This document shows, in pieces, positions 53,123 to 61,613 of a stretch of DNA of 64,000 nucleotides. The notes beneath the pieces were generated by a model that was not told the origin of the DNA, ran no database searches, and saw only the letters and a list, made by a program, of their open reading frames with translations. Made by a program: the position numbers and the translations under genes. Position 1 is the first letter of the stretch. Each line of letters starts with the position of its first letter. Source of the DNA: Paenisporosarcina sp. FSL H8-0542 (GTDB lineage: Bacteria > Bacillota > Bacilli > Bacillales_A > Planococcaceae); NCBI RefSeq assembly GCF_038632915.1, contig NZ_CP152050.1, forward strand, positions 166,001 to 230,000, given 5' to 3'.

Positions 53123-53341
53123 ATGGCGAAAGACGATGTAATTGAAGTCGAAGGTACAGTTGTTGAGACTTTGCCAAACGCGATGTTTAAGGTAGAATTG
53201 GAAAACGGTCATACGATTCTTGCACATGTTTCGGGCAAAATCCGTATGCACTTTATCCGCATCCTGCCTGGAGATAAAGTCACAATTGAACTTTCTCCTT
53301 ACGATTTAACTCGCGGTCGTATCACATACCGTTTTAAATAA
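53123..53341 (+). CDS. infA: Translation initiation factor IF-1
   Basis: 72 residues, single OB fold ([37 protein letters not shown]). ATG 53123 after AAGGGAG; a TTG at 53120 is adjacent but not needed. Confidence 0.97.
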   Translation: MAKDDVIEVEGTVVETLPNAMFKVELENGHTILAHVSGKIRMHFIRILPGDKVTIELSPYDLTRGRITYRFK

Positions 53342-53378
53342 TCTTTTGCACTCCGGACCACTAAGGAGGTTGGGTTAG

Positions 53379-53492
<114 letters not shown>

Positions 53493-53515
53493 TTTGAAGG
53501 AGGTGCACGACACAC

Positions 53516-53881
53516 ATGGCTCGTATTGCTGGTGTTGACATTCCGCGCGATAAACGCGTTGTTATTTCATTAACATATATTTTCGGGATTGGTAAAACAA
53601 CTGCACAAAAAGTTTTAGCTACTGCAGGAGTTGCTGAAGATACACGCGTGCGTGATCTTACAGAAGACGAATTGAACAAAATTCGTGAATCAATCGGTGC
53701 TTTCAAGGTAGAAGGTGACCTTCGCCGTGAAGTATCATTAAACATTAAACGCTTGATGGAAATCGGTTCATTCCGTGGTATCCGTCATCGTAGAGGTTTA
53801 CCTGTTCGCGGTCAAAATACGAAGAACAATGCGCGTACGCGTAAAGGTCCTCGTAAAACTGTTGCTAACAAGAAAAAATAA
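53516..53881 (+). CDS. rpsM: 30S ribosomal protein S13
   Basis: 121 residues; 30S head protein at bridge B1. [20 protein letters not shown] and [28 protein letters not shown] upstream. First of the alpha-operon genes after rpmJ. Confidence 0.98.
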   Translation: MARIAGVDIPRDKRVVISLTYIFGIGKTTAQKVLATAGVAEDTRVRDLTEDELNKIRESIGAFKVEGDLRREVSLNIKRLMEIGSFRGIRHRRGLPVRGQNTKNNARTRKGPRKTVANKKK

Positions 53882-53906
53882 TCGGTAAAGGAGGTTTCTT
53901 CCTAAC

Positions 53907-54296
53907 ATGGCACGTAAACAACAAACACGTAAGCGTCGTGTGAAAAAGAATATCGAATCCGGTATTGCTCACATCCGCTCTACATTTAACAACACAATTG
54001 TAACGATTACAGATATGCAAGGAAATGCGGTATCTTGGTCAAGTGCTGGTTCACTTGGTTTCAAAGGTTCTCGTAAATCAACTCCGTTTGCTGCGCAAAT
54101 GGCTGCTGAAGCAGCGGCGAAAGCTTCTGTGGAACATGGTCTTAAGACGTTAGAAGTAACGGTAAAAGGTCCTGGTGCTGGTCGTGAAGCTGCAATTCGT
54201 GCACTTCAAGCTGCTGGTCTAGATGTTACAGCTATTAAAGATGTAACTCCAGTTCCGCATAACGGTTGCCGACCACCAAAACGTCGTCGCGTGTAA
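53907..54296 (+). CDS. rpsK: 30S ribosomal protein S11
   Basis: 129 residues; platform protein. Basic N-terminus ([18 protein letters not shown]) and [37 protein letters not shown] upstream. Confidence 0.98.
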   Translation: MARKQQTRKRRVKKNIESGIAHIRSTFNNTIVTITDMQGNAVSWSSAGSLGFKGSRKSTPFAAQMAAEAAAKASVEHGLKTLEVTVKGPGAGREAAIRALQAAGLDVTAIKDVTPVPHNGCRPPKRRRV

Positions 54297-54436
54297 TAGG
54301 TGCGACTCAATTAATTGATTGAGAACATCATTTCTTGTACAAACTGAGTTGTGCAATCACCGATAAGTCTTAGTACTTATTGATTTCTGATGGAACGAAC
54401 CTATACATTCGATGTTTTGAAGGAGGGTATATTTGA

Positions 54437-55381
54437 ATGATCGAAATTGAAAAACCAAAGATTGAAACGGTTGAGATCAGCGAAGGTGCCAAATTTGGCA
54501 AGTTTGTTGTAGAACCGCTTGAGCGTGGATATGGAAACACATTAGGTAATTCCCTACGTCGTATCCTTTTGTCTTCTTTACCAGGGGCTGCTGTAACTTC
54601 TATTCAAATTGATGGCGTGCTTCACGAGTTCTCTACTATTGAGGGCGTAGTTGAAGATGTCGCTTCAGTTATTATGAACGTGAAGAAACTAGCTCTTAAA
54701 ATCTACTCTGACGAAGAAAAAGTCATTGAGATTGATGTTAAAGGTGATGGAACGGTTACAGCTGCTGACATTACACATGACAGTGATGTAGAAATTTTAA
54801 ATCCTGATCTCTATATTGCAACAATCGGTAAAAATGGTCATTTGCGTATGCGTATGTATGCACAACGCGGCCGCGGTTACACTCCTGCTGATCAAAACAA
54901 ACGTGAGGATCTTCCTATCGGCGTGATCCCAATCGACTCTATATATACTCCAGTTTCACGCGTCAATTTCCAAGTAGAAAATACTCGTGTTGGTCAAATG
55001 ACTAACTTCGATAAACTTTCTCTTGATGTGTGGACAGATGGCAGCATCGGTCCTAAAGAGGCGATTTCGCTTGGCGCGAAAATTTTAACGGAGCATTTAA
55101 ATATCTTCGTTGGTATGACTGATGAGGCAAAAACTGCTGAAATCATGGTTGAGAAAGAAGAAGACCAAAAAGAAAAAGTGTTGGAGATGACTATCGAAGA
55201 GCTTGATCTTTCTGTTCGTTCTTATAACTGCTTGAAGCGCGCTGGTATCAACACGGTACTTGAGTTAGCTAACAAGTCAGAAGACGACATGATGAAAGTA
55301 CGTAACCTTGGACGTAAATCACTAGAAGAAGTAAAAGCGAAGTTAGAAGAGCTTGGCTTAGGATTACGCAAAGAAGACTAA
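54437..55381 (+). CDS. rpoA: DNA-directed RNA polymerase subunit alpha
   Basis: 314 residues. N-terminal dimerisation domain ([20 protein letters not shown]) and C-terminal HhH domain ([39 protein letters not shown]) for UP-element and activator contact. GAAGGAGG upstream; 140-bp spacer after rpsK. Confidence 0.98.
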   Translation: MIEIEKPKIETVEISEGAKFGKFVVEPLERGYGNTLGNSLRRILLSSLPGAAVTSIQIDGVLHEFSTIEGVVEDVASVIMNVKKLALKIYSDEEKVIEIDVKGDGTVTAADITHDSDVEILNPDLYIATIGKNGHLRMRMYAQRGRGYTPADQNKREDLPIGVIPIDSIYTPVSRVNFQVENTRVGQMTNFDKLSLDVWTDGSIGPKEAISLGAKILTEHLNIFVGMTDEAKTAEIMVEKEEDQKEKVLEMTIEELDLSVRSYNCLKRAGINTVLELANKSEDDMMKVRNLGRKSLEEVKAKLEELGLGLRKED

Positions 55382-55432
55382 GCGACTTTTTTGATATAAC
55401 AGATTAATATTCAACAAAGGAGGTAAACATCT

Positions 55433-55813
55433 ATGGGTTACAGAAAACTTGGTCGTACAAGTTCTCAACGTAAAGCGATGTTACGTGACTTAACAACTGA
55501 TTTGATCATCAACGAACGCATTCAAACGACAGAAGCTCGTGCGAAAGAACTTCGTTCAGTTGTTGAAAAAATGATTACATTAGGTAAACGTGGAGATTTG
55601 CATGCACGCCGTCAAGCTGCATCTTATATTCGTCGTGAACTAGTGACTGCTACTGATGAAGAAGGCACTGAAACAACAGTTTATGCTTTGCAAAAATTGT
55701 TTGATGATGTAGCACCACGCTACGCTGATCGTCAAGGCGGATACACACGTATTATGAAAATGGGACCTCGTCGTGGAGACGGAGCACCTGTTGTAGTGAT
55801 TGAATTAGTTTAA
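55433..55813 (+). CDS. rplQ: 50S ribosomal protein L17
   Basis: 126 residues, slightly longer than the 120 of B. subtilis owing to a TDEEGTETT insertion before the last third. [20 protein letters not shown] start. AAAGGAGG upstream. Last gene of the alpha operon, followed by a terminator. Confidence 0.97.
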   Translation: MGYRKLGRTSSQRKAMLRDLTTDLIINERIQTTEARAKELRSVVEKMITLGKRGDLHARRQAASYIRRELVTATDEEGTETTVYALQKLFDDVAPRYADRQGGYTRIMKMGPRRGDGAPVVVIELV

Positions 55814-55825
55814 TCATCACAATTC

Positions 55826-55865
55826 GAAGAGGGTTCTAGGTTAGTAGCCGCCCTCTTCTTTTTAA
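55826..55865 (+). terminator. Terminator of the spc-alpha supercluster
   Basis: GAAGAGGG (55826-55833) pairs with CCCTCTTC (55851-55858) around a 17-nt loop; TTTTT follows. Confidence 0.85.
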
Positions 55866-55909
55866 AAGAAAAAGATTTATACGACATAATGAAAAGCAGA
55901 GCGTTACGA

Positions 55910-56036
55910 TGAGCGGACCTTTTGGTAGCGTCTCGTCTAGCTCTACGCACCTCATTCACGTAGACGGTCTGAGCAACCGAATACGAAAAAGATATAGAAG
56001 AGCGCATTTCTCTGAATGAGGTGCGCGCTTTTTTAT
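55910..56036 (+). ncRNA. Candidate structured RNA / attenuator upstream of ecfA1
   Basis: CGGACC (55914-55919) pairs with GGTCTG (55966-55971); inside, TCTACG (55942-55947) pairs with CGTAGA (55959-55964), exposing an 11-nt loop CACCTCATTCA. This loop plus flanking CG (55946-55958) is the perfect 13-nt complement of TGAATGAGGTGCG (56013-56025) in the 3' arm of the following terminator. The two pairings exclude each other. No known family recognised. Confidence 0.4.
56002..56036 (+). terminator. Terminator ending the structured element
   Basis: GCGCATTTC (56002-56010) pairs with GAGGTGCGC (56018-56026), then GCTTTTTTATTT. Confidence 0.75.
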
Positions 56037-56088
56037 TTCATTGATAGAAAATATTTATTATTTGGATATCAGTGTAAGAATATATACT

Positions 56089-56123
56089 CAGTTTGCACCT
56101 TTCTGGTGCAAACTGTGTTTTTG
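56089..56123 (+). terminator. Perfect terminator hairpin before ecfA1
   Basis: CAGTTTGCACC and GGTGCAAACTG form an 11-bp perfect stem with a 5-nt loop, followed by TGTTTTTG. Confidence 0.85.
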
Positions 56124-56194
56124 TAATAGTGTAAAATAGAAACATTGATGAGAATGAGTTGAGTTCGAGCAGAGTAAGAGGAGGTCATATAGAG

Positions 56195-57040
56195 ATGACA
56201 GAAATAATATCACTACATGAAGTCACCTATACATATTCACCAGAAGAAAAGGATGCGCGAAAAGCTGTAGAAAACATTTCTTTTTCTGTCAATGATGGCG
56301 AGTGGATTGCAATCGTTGGTCATAATGGTTCTGGTAAATCCACAATGGCGAAACTCATGAATGGACTGTTATTTCCTCAATCGGGGGAAGTACGTGTTCT
56401 TGGTGAAACGCTGAATGAAGAGAATTTATGGGATATTCGTTCACAAATGGGCATGGTATTTCAAAACCCAGACAATCAATTTGTCGGGGCTACCGTCCAG
56501 GACGATGTCGCTTTTGCTTTGGAAAATAACGGAGTTCCGTTTAAAGATATGGTTGTACGTGTGCACGAGTCCCTTGCGCAAGTGAAAATGGAAAAGTTCT
56601 TAGATAGTGAGCCGCATCATTTATCAGGTGGACAGAAGCAACGAGTAGCTATTGCGGGTGCATTGGCTTTAAAGCCGAGAATTCTTATCTTGGATGAAGC
56701 TACTTCTATGCTCGACCCACAAGGGCGGGAAGAAGTATTAACTACCGTTCGTAGATTACGGGAGAAAACACAGTTAACGGTTTTATCCATAACGCATGAT
56801 CTCGAGGAAGCTTTACTTGCGGATCGCATTTTTGTAATGAATAACGGGCACAAATATGCTGAAGGCACACCAGCTGAAATTTTTTCTCGTGGAGAAGAAC
56901 TGGTGGCACTTGGATTAGATCTGCCATTTGCCATGAAAATGGGCAGTCTATTACGTGCGAATGGAATAGCGTTAAAAAACGAACACATGTCAGAACAAGA
57001 GTTGGTGAATGATGTATGGACATCCAACTTCAACAAGTAG
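56195..57040 (+). CDS. ecfA1: ECF transporter ATPase EcfA1
   Basis: 281-residue ABC ATPase of the shared energy-coupling module used by vitamin-specific S components. Walker A GHNGSGKST (about residue 42), Q-loop FQNPDNQFVG, signature LSGGQKQR (about 143), Walker B ILILDEATSMLD. ATG 56195 after AGAGGAGG; the longer frame from 56159 contains the ribosome site. Overlaps ecfA2 by 25 nt. Confidence 0.96.
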   Translation: MTEIISLHEVTYTYSPEEKDARKAVENISFSVNDGEWIAIVGHNGSGKSTMAKLMNGLLFPQSGEVRVLGETLNEENLWDIRSQMGMVFQNPDNQFVGATVQDDVAFALENNGVPFKDMVVRVHESLAQVKMEKFLDSEPHHLSGGQKQRVAIAGALALKPRILILDEATSMLDPQGREEVLTTVRRLREKTQLTVLSITHDLEEALLADRIFVMNNGHKYAEGTPAEIFSRGEELVALGLDLPFAMKMGSLLRANGIALKNEHMSEQELVNDVWTSNFNK

Positions 57041-57888
57041 GGTATGCCTACGCCAAAGGGACACCTTTTGAAAAACGTGCACTATACGACGTGGATTTAC
57101 TTATTCCTTCTGGTTCCTACCAGGCTATTATCGGACATACTGGCTCAGGGAAATCGACTTTACTGCAACATTTAAATGCATTATTGAAACCATCTGAAGG
57201 GTCAGTACAGCTTGGCGATATGACGATTGAAGCTGGCAAGAAAGCAAAGAACTTAAAATCGATCCGTCAGAAAATTGGCATCGTTTTTCAATTTCCTGAA
57301 CATCAATTGTTTGATGAGACTGTATTGAAAGATATCATGTTTGGTCCTTTAAACTTTGGCGTACCAAAAGAAGAGGCGGAACGACGGGCACGTGTCTTAG
57401 CTGACCAACTGGGTTTACCTGAAGAAGTACTGGATAAGTCACCGTTCGATTTGTCGGGTGGTCAAATGCGACGAGTGGCCATTGCGGGTGTGTTGGCGAT
57501 GGAACCTAGCGTCTTGGTATTAGATGAGCCTACAGCAGGTTTGGACCCTCGTGGACGTCAGGAAATCATGGATTTGTTCCACCAACTGCATGTAGAAAAA
57601 GGATTAACCACGGTTTTGGTAACCCATTCCATGGAAGATGCGGCGCGCTATGCAGATCGAGTAGCGATCATGCATGATGGCCGTTGTGTTCTAAGTGGCG
57701 ATCCGGTCACTATTTTCGGAAATGAAGAGAGACTTGCTGAATATCGTTTAGCAGCACCACGTGTTGTACGTTTCCAACGTCAAGTTGAAGCTCGACTAGG
57801 TTATCCATTGGACAGACTCTGCTTGACAGAAGAACAGTTAGCGCTGGAAATAAGTCGTGTCGTTCAAAGGGAGCGTGATTCCTTATGA
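57016..57888 (+). CDS. ecfA2: ECF transporter ATPase EcfA2
   Basis: 290-residue partner ATPase. Walker A GHTGSGKST (about residue 40), Q-loop FQFPEHQLFD, signature LSGGQMRR (about 145), Walker B LVLDEPTAGLDP. Forms the EcfA1-EcfA2 heterodimer below EcfT. Starts in the ecfA1 3' end; ends overlapping ecfT by 4 nt. Confidence 0.96.
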   Translation: MDIQLQQVGYAYAKGTPFEKRALYDVDLLIPSGSYQAIIGHTGSGKSTLLQHLNALLKPSEGSVQLGDMTIEAGKKAKNLKSIRQKIGIVFQFPEHQLFDETVLKDIMFGPLNFGVPKEEAERRARVLADQLGLPEEVLDKSPFDLSGGQMRRVAIAGVLAMEPSVLVLDEPTAGLDPRGRQEIMDLFHQLHVEKGLTTVLVTHSMEDAARYADRVAIMHDGRCVLSGDPVTIFGNEERLAEYRLAAPRVVRFQRQVEARLGYPLDRLCLTEEQLALEISRVVQRERDSL

Positions 57889-58682
57889 TGGAAAAAATGA
57901 TATTTGGTCGTTATATTCCAGGGGATTCATTTGTACATAAACTGGACCCTCGTTCGAAACTGGTATTTGTCTTTTTGTTTATTGCCATTGTCTTTTTGGC
58001 AAACAATGCTGTGACATATGCATTAATTCTTGCATTTACTTTAGGAACTGTTTTGCTATCACGTATTCGTCTATATTTCTTAATTAATGGGTTGAAACCC
58101 ATCATGTTTTTACTCATATTTACTTTCCTGATACACATCTTCTTTACAAAAGAAGGAGACTTATTATGGAAATGGCATTTTATCGAAGTGTATGAAGAAG
58201 GACTGAGACAAGGTATTTTCATTTCCACTAGATTTTTGGTTCTGGTCTTTATCACATCCATTTTAACACTGACCACTTCGCCGATTTCAATAACAGATGG
58301 AATGGAAGTTCTATTGAACCCATTCAAACGTTTCAAATTACCCGTGCATGAACTCGCGTTGATGATGTCGATTTCGTTGCGCTTTATTCCAACATTGATG
58401 GATGAAACTGATAAAATTTTGAAAGCCCAGATGGCCCGCGGTTCAGATATTAGTACGGGCTCCATCAAAGAGCGAATCAAAGCGGTTGTGCCGTTACTCA
58501 TCCCTTTGTTTGTCAGTGCATTTAAACGGGCTGAAGATTTAGCTGTAGCGATGGAAGTACGTGGCTACCGTGGTGGAGAAGGGCGAACACGATACCGTCA
58601 ATTAAAGTGGGATTGGCGCGATAGTACGGCCCTCGCTATGTTAGGGCTTTTAACTTTATTACTATGGTGGCTCCGATCGTAA
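57885..58682 (+). CDS. ecfT: ECF transporter transmembrane subunit EcfT
   Basis: 265 residues with five to six membrane segments and the coupling-helix motifs AQMARGSDIS and AMEVRGYRGG (Ala-Arg-Gly type) that dock into the ATPases. ATG overlaps the ecfA2 stop (ATGA). No S component is encoded here, as is usual for group II systems. Confidence 0.95.
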   Translation: MMEKMIFGRYIPGDSFVHKLDPRSKLVFVFLFIAIVFLANNAVTYALILAFTLGTVLLSRIRLYFLINGLKPIMFLLIFTFLIHIFFTKEGDLLWKWHFIEVYEEGLRQGIFISTRFLVLVFITSILTLTTSPISITDGMEVLLNPFKRFKLPVHELALMMSISLRFIPTLMDETDKILKAQMARGSDISTGSIKERIKAVVPLLIPLFVSAFKRAEDLAVAMEVRGYRGGEGRTRYRQLKWDWRDSTALAMLGLLTLLLWWLRS

Positions 58683-58701
58683 AACTGGAGGGAAAAATGC
58701 A

Positions 58702-59451
58702 GTGAAACGCTTAAAAGCAATTATCATGTATGACGGCTATGGATTTGCCGGCTATCAAGTACAGCCTAATGCACGGACGGTTCAGCTTGAATTAGAACGC
58801 GTCCTTACAAAAATGCACAAAGGGACAATCGTCCGTGTAGTGGCAAGTGGCCGCACAGATGCTGGTGTTCATGCGACTGGACAAGTCATCCATTTTGATA
58901 CCGACCTGCAATTTCCCATCGAGCGATGGCAACGGGCACTAAATGTTCAGCTGCCCGGTGATATCCGCGTGGTGTCTGTTGAAGAAGTTTCAAGTGACTT
59001 TCATGCCCGATATGGTACTTCAGGCAAAGTATATCGATACAAATGGGGCTTAGGAGACGTTGAGAGCCCTTTTAAGCGTCATTACGTCGTATATATGCCT
59101 GGAATCAATCCGGACATCGAGCGAATGAGAGAAGCCGCTCAAGCGTTTTTAGGCACACATGATTTTACGAGTTTTTGTTCAGCTCGCACAGAAGTTGTCG
59201 ACCGGGTGCGAACCATCAAACGATTGGAATTGCTTGAAAATGAGCATGGTGAACTTCATATGATCATTGAAGGCGACGGGTTTTTATATAATATGGTTCG
59301 CATCATTGCGGGGAATTTGTGGGAAGTTGGGATTGGTCGTCGCGAGCCGGGCGACATGGCACTAATGCTTGCCGCAATGGATCGCAAAAAGGCAGGTAAA
59401 ACCGCGCCAGCACACGGTTTGTACTTGGAATCTGTATTTTATTCTGAATGA
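58702..59451 (+). CDS. truA: tRNA pseudouridine synthase A
   Basis: 249 residues (EC 5.4.99.12); modifies U38-40 of tRNAs. Catalytic Asp near residue 53 in SGRTDAGVHATGQ, and GDGFLYNMVRIIAGNLWEVG. GTG start after GGAGGG, 19 nt from ecfT. Confidence 0.97.
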   Translation: MKRLKAIIMYDGYGFAGYQVQPNARTVQLELERVLTKMHKGTIVRVVASGRTDAGVHATGQVIHFDTDLQFPIERWQRALNVQLPGDIRVVSVEEVSSDFHARYGTSGKVYRYKWGLGDVESPFKRHYVVYMPGINPDIERMREAAQAFLGTHDFTSFCSARTEVVDRVRTIKRLELLENEHGELHMIIEGDGFLYNMVRIIAGNLWEVGIGRREPGDMALMLAAMDRKKAGKTAPAHGLYLESVFYSE

Positions 59452-59483
59452 AGCAACACGTCCAGGTGTTTTAAAATAATTCC

Positions 59484-59512
59484 TTGACTTTTTGTTCCAT
59501 ACGTTATATGAT
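59484..59512 (+). promoter_or_regulatory. Promoter of rplM-rpsI
   Basis: TTGACT (59484-59489), 17-bp spacer, TATGAT (59507-59512). Confidence 0.85.
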
Positions 59513-59529
59513 GACACATGGTATTTCAT

Positions 59530-59570
59530 TAACCCCACAATAAGCCCCGAAACTTGTTGTTGATGATGAT
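59530..59570 (+). promoter_or_regulatory. L13 autoregulatory leader
   Basis: The AACCCCACAATAAGCCCCGA stretch with hairpin CAATAAG (59538-59544) / CTTGTTG (59553-59559) resembles the L13 leader element found before rplM in Bacillales, where L13 binds its own mRNA. Confidence 0.7.
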
Positions 59571-59617
59571 ATAGAAAATTTCAAATCAGATTAGATCGAA
59601 TTAGGAGGACAAAATAC

Positions 59618-60055
59618 ATGCGTACAACATTCATGGCTAAAGGTCACGAAGTAGAGCGTAAATGGTTAGTAGTAGACGCAGAAGGCCAAACACTTGGTCG
59701 TTTAGCTTCTGAAGTAGCTGCTATCTTACGTGGAAAAAACAAACCAACATTCACACCACACGTTGACACAGGTGATCACGTGATCATTATCAACGCTGAG
59801 AAAATCGAATTGACTGGTAAAAAATTGACAGACAAAATTTACTACCGTCATACACAATTTGCTGGTGGATTGAAAAAACGTACTGCATTACAAATGCGTA
59901 CAAACTACCCAACAAAAATGCTTGAATTAGCAATTAAAGGGATGCTTCCTAAAAACTCTTTAGGTCGTCAAACGTTCACTAAACTTCACGTATACGCTGG
60001 AGCAGAACATCCACATGCAGCACAAAAACCAGAAGCTTATGAGCTTCGCGGATAA
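59618..60055 (+). CDS. rplM: 50S ribosomal protein L13
   Basis: 145 residues; early 50S assembly protein. [20 protein letters not shown] start and [40 protein letters not shown] upstream. Operon with rpsI, 20 nt apart; L13 leader upstream. Confidence 0.98.
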   Translation: MRTTFMAKGHEVERKWLVVDAEGQTLGRLASEVAAILRGKNKPTFTPHVDTGDHVIIINAEKIELTGKKLTDKIYYRHTQFAGGLKKRTALQMRTNYPTKMLELAIKGMLPKNSLGRQTFTKLHVYAGAEHPHAAQKPEAYELRG

Positions 60056-60075
60056 TCATAGAGGAGGATACAACC

Positions 60076-60468
60076 TTGGCACAAGTTCAATATATCGGCA
60101 CAGGTCGTCGTAAAAGCTCAACTGCACGTGTACGTTTAGTACCGGGCGAAGGCAAAATCGTAATCAACAAACGTGACGTAGAAGACTACGTACCATTCGC
60201 AACATTACGCGAAATCATCAAACAACCATTAGTAGCAACTGAAACAGTTGGAAGCTACGATATCCATGTAAACGTTAATGGTGGTGGATACACAGGTCAA
60301 GCAGGCGCAATCCGTCATGGTATTGCTCGTGCACTACTTCATGTAGATCCTGATTTCCGTCCAGCATTGAAATCTGCAGGATTGTTAACTCGTGACTCAC
60401 GCATGAAAGAACGTAAAAAATACGGTCTTAAAGGCGCTCGTCGTGCACCTCAGTTCTCAAAACGTTAA
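60076..60468 (+). CDS. rpsI: 30S ribosomal protein S9
   Basis: 130 residues; its C-terminal tail (PQFSKR) reaches the P-site tRNA. Start is TTG 60076 after GAGGAGG ([19 protein letters not shown]). The last 25 bases of the gene and the terminator are repeated at 61473, 1029 bp downstream. Confidence 0.97.
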   Translation: MAQVQYIGTGRRKSSTARVRLVPGEGKIVINKRDVEDYVPFATLREIIKQPLVATETVGSYDIHVNVNGGGYTGQAGAIRHGIARALLHVDPDFRPALKSAGLLTRDSRMKERKKYGLKGARRAPQFSKR

Positions 60469-60519
60469 TCTTCGGATTTTCAAAAACCCTTTCCCATTCG
60501 TGGGAGAGGGTTTTTTTGT
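60444..60519 (+). repeat. Direct repeat, left copy (rpsI 3' end and terminator)
   Basis: 60444-60499 is identical over 56 bp to 61473-61528; similarity continues through the terminator with one substitution and a 2-bp gap. Left candidate attachment-like site. Confidence 0.85.
60482..60517 (+). terminator. Terminator of rplM-rpsI
   Basis: AACCCTTTCCCA pairs with TGGGAGAGGGTT around TTCG, followed by TTTTT. Confidence 0.95.
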
Positions 60520-60676
60520 GTATGGAAAATTGTTTTGACCACAGATCATAACTCAATGTACCTTTAAAATTTGTTAAGGTTTGCTCTTTTGCTGTTTTGT
60601 AAATATAGATCTTACTCGTCTTAACTGTTGTTCTATTTATTCGTATTCGTTGATATTAATGAATATAAGGAATCGG

Positions 60677-60754
60677 AGGAGGATAAATAATAGCAATTGT
60701 GTACACAAATTACGGTCCAATTGTAATTAAAAAAGGAAGGGAATTGAATAAGTG
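60677..60754 (+). pseudogene. Vestige of a zinc-type alcohol dehydrogenase gene start
   Basis: After a good ribosome site (GGAGGAGG, about 60675-60682) the frame reads IAIVYTNYGP then IVIKKGRELNK and stop, with ATA where ATG would be expected. MKAIVYT(N/K)YGPP is, from memory, the N-terminal signature of NAD(P)-dependent alcohol dehydrogenases often found beside DUF4386 genes. CAATTGT occurs at both edges of the apparent deletion (60694 and 60717 region). Confidence 0.45.
60697..60708 (+). repeat. 12-bp palindrome before the DUF4386 gene
   Basis: TTGTGTACACAA is a perfect palindrome. It lies within the vestigial dehydrogenase codons (VYT), so it is probably coding-derived rather than an operator. 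Confidence 0.3.
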
Positions 60755-61450
60755 AAATCAAGCAAATTAAATGCAAGAATTATCGGAGTGCTTTATATTG
60801 TTGCGACGGTTACGGCAATCATAGGACTTATTTTGTATAATCCGATTCTCAATGACCCTGATTACCTCGTTTCGGGAGCTAAAAATGAAAACCAGATAAT
60901 ACTTGGGGCGATTTTTGAGTTGATTCTGGCATGTTCTGCTATTGGCACTGCCATTATGCTATATCCATATATAAGAAAACAAAATGAAAGTATTGCACGT
61001 GGGTATGTGTGTTTCCGTTTTTTTGAAGCCGTTCTCATTGTAATTGGCATAGTCAGCGTACTTTCTCTATTGACGTTGAGCCAGGTATTCGTAAGTTCAG
61101 ATAATCCGAGTATATCCGCATATCAAACTTCAGGCGCATTGTTACTGGCAGTACATGACTGGACTTTTATTTTGGGTCCCAACTTCATGTTAGGTGTAAA
61201 CACTTTGATGTATAGCTATTTGCTTTATCAATCTAAACTTGTACCCCGATTTATATCCGTCATGGGCCTTGCAGGAGCATCAATGATTATAATCGCAGCT
61301 TTGTTAGAAATGTTCGGAGTGATTCAGCAGGTTTCAACATGGGGAACCATCCTGGCAATCCCGATCTTCTTCTTTGAAATGATATTAGCGGTATGGCTGA
61401 TCGTGAAAGGGTTCAATGCAAAAATGCTTCAATCTGCTTCGGTTTCATAA
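60752..61450 (+). CDS. DUF4386 membrane protein
   Basis: 232 residues with six hydrophobic segments, typical of DUF4386 (NARIIGVLYIVATVTAIIGL start; HDWTFILGPNFMLGVNTLMY in the middle). Function unknown. GTG start after AAGGAAGGG. It is the only intact gene between the two rpsI-end repeats; the stop lies 22 nt before the right copy. Confidence 0.88.
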   Translation: MKSSKLNARIIGVLYIVATVTAIIGLILYNPILNDPDYLVSGAKNENQIILGAIFELILACSAIGTAIMLYPYIRKQNESIARGYVCFRFFEAVLIVIGIVSVLSLLTLSQVFVSSDNPSISAYQTSGALLLAVHDWTFILGPNFMLGVNTLMYSYLLYQSKLVPRFISVMGLAGASMIIIAALLEMFGVIQQVSTWGTILAIPIFFFEMILAVWLIVKGFNAKMLQSASVS

Positions 61451-61472
61451 TTGTTTACATGAACTTTTTAAT

Positions 61473-61546
61473 TGCACCTCAGTTCTCAAAACGTTAATCT
61501 TCGGATTTTCAAAAACCCTTTCCCATTCTTGGGAGGGTTTTTTTGT
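61473..61546 (+). repeat. Direct repeat, right copy (duplicated rpsI 3' end and terminator)
   Basis: 56 identical bases with 60444-60499, including the codons for PQFSKR and the stop, but here fused to unrelated upstream sequence, then the terminator with a T for G and a 2-bp deletion. Confidence 0.85.
61511..61545 (+). terminator. Duplicated terminator after the DUF4386 gene
   Basis: AACCCTTTCCCA with TGGGAGGGTT around TTCT, then TTTTT. Copy of the rpsI terminator. Confidence 0.9.
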
Positions 61547-61613
61547 TTTATCAATGTTTCCTTTTTATCTAATACTTTTAAGTTTGTTGCATAAAATAGC
61601 GAGGATGAACTTT

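Larger units (their letters stand above)
55866..56194 (+). other. 329-bp non-coding stretch before ecfA1
   Basis: No gene; contains the structured element 55910-56036 with its terminator and a third, perfect hairpin at 56089-56123. Small open frames here have no ribosome sites. Confidence 0.7.

Noticed and set aside
55810-56007. 65-codon minus-strand frame over the rplQ terminator and the structured element
   Set aside because: It runs through two hairpins, has low-complexity Ser/Arg composition and no ribosome site.
61416-61613. Upstream extension of the hydrolase through the duplicated terminator
   Set aside because: It would translate the rpsI terminator copy; homologues lack such an N-terminus.
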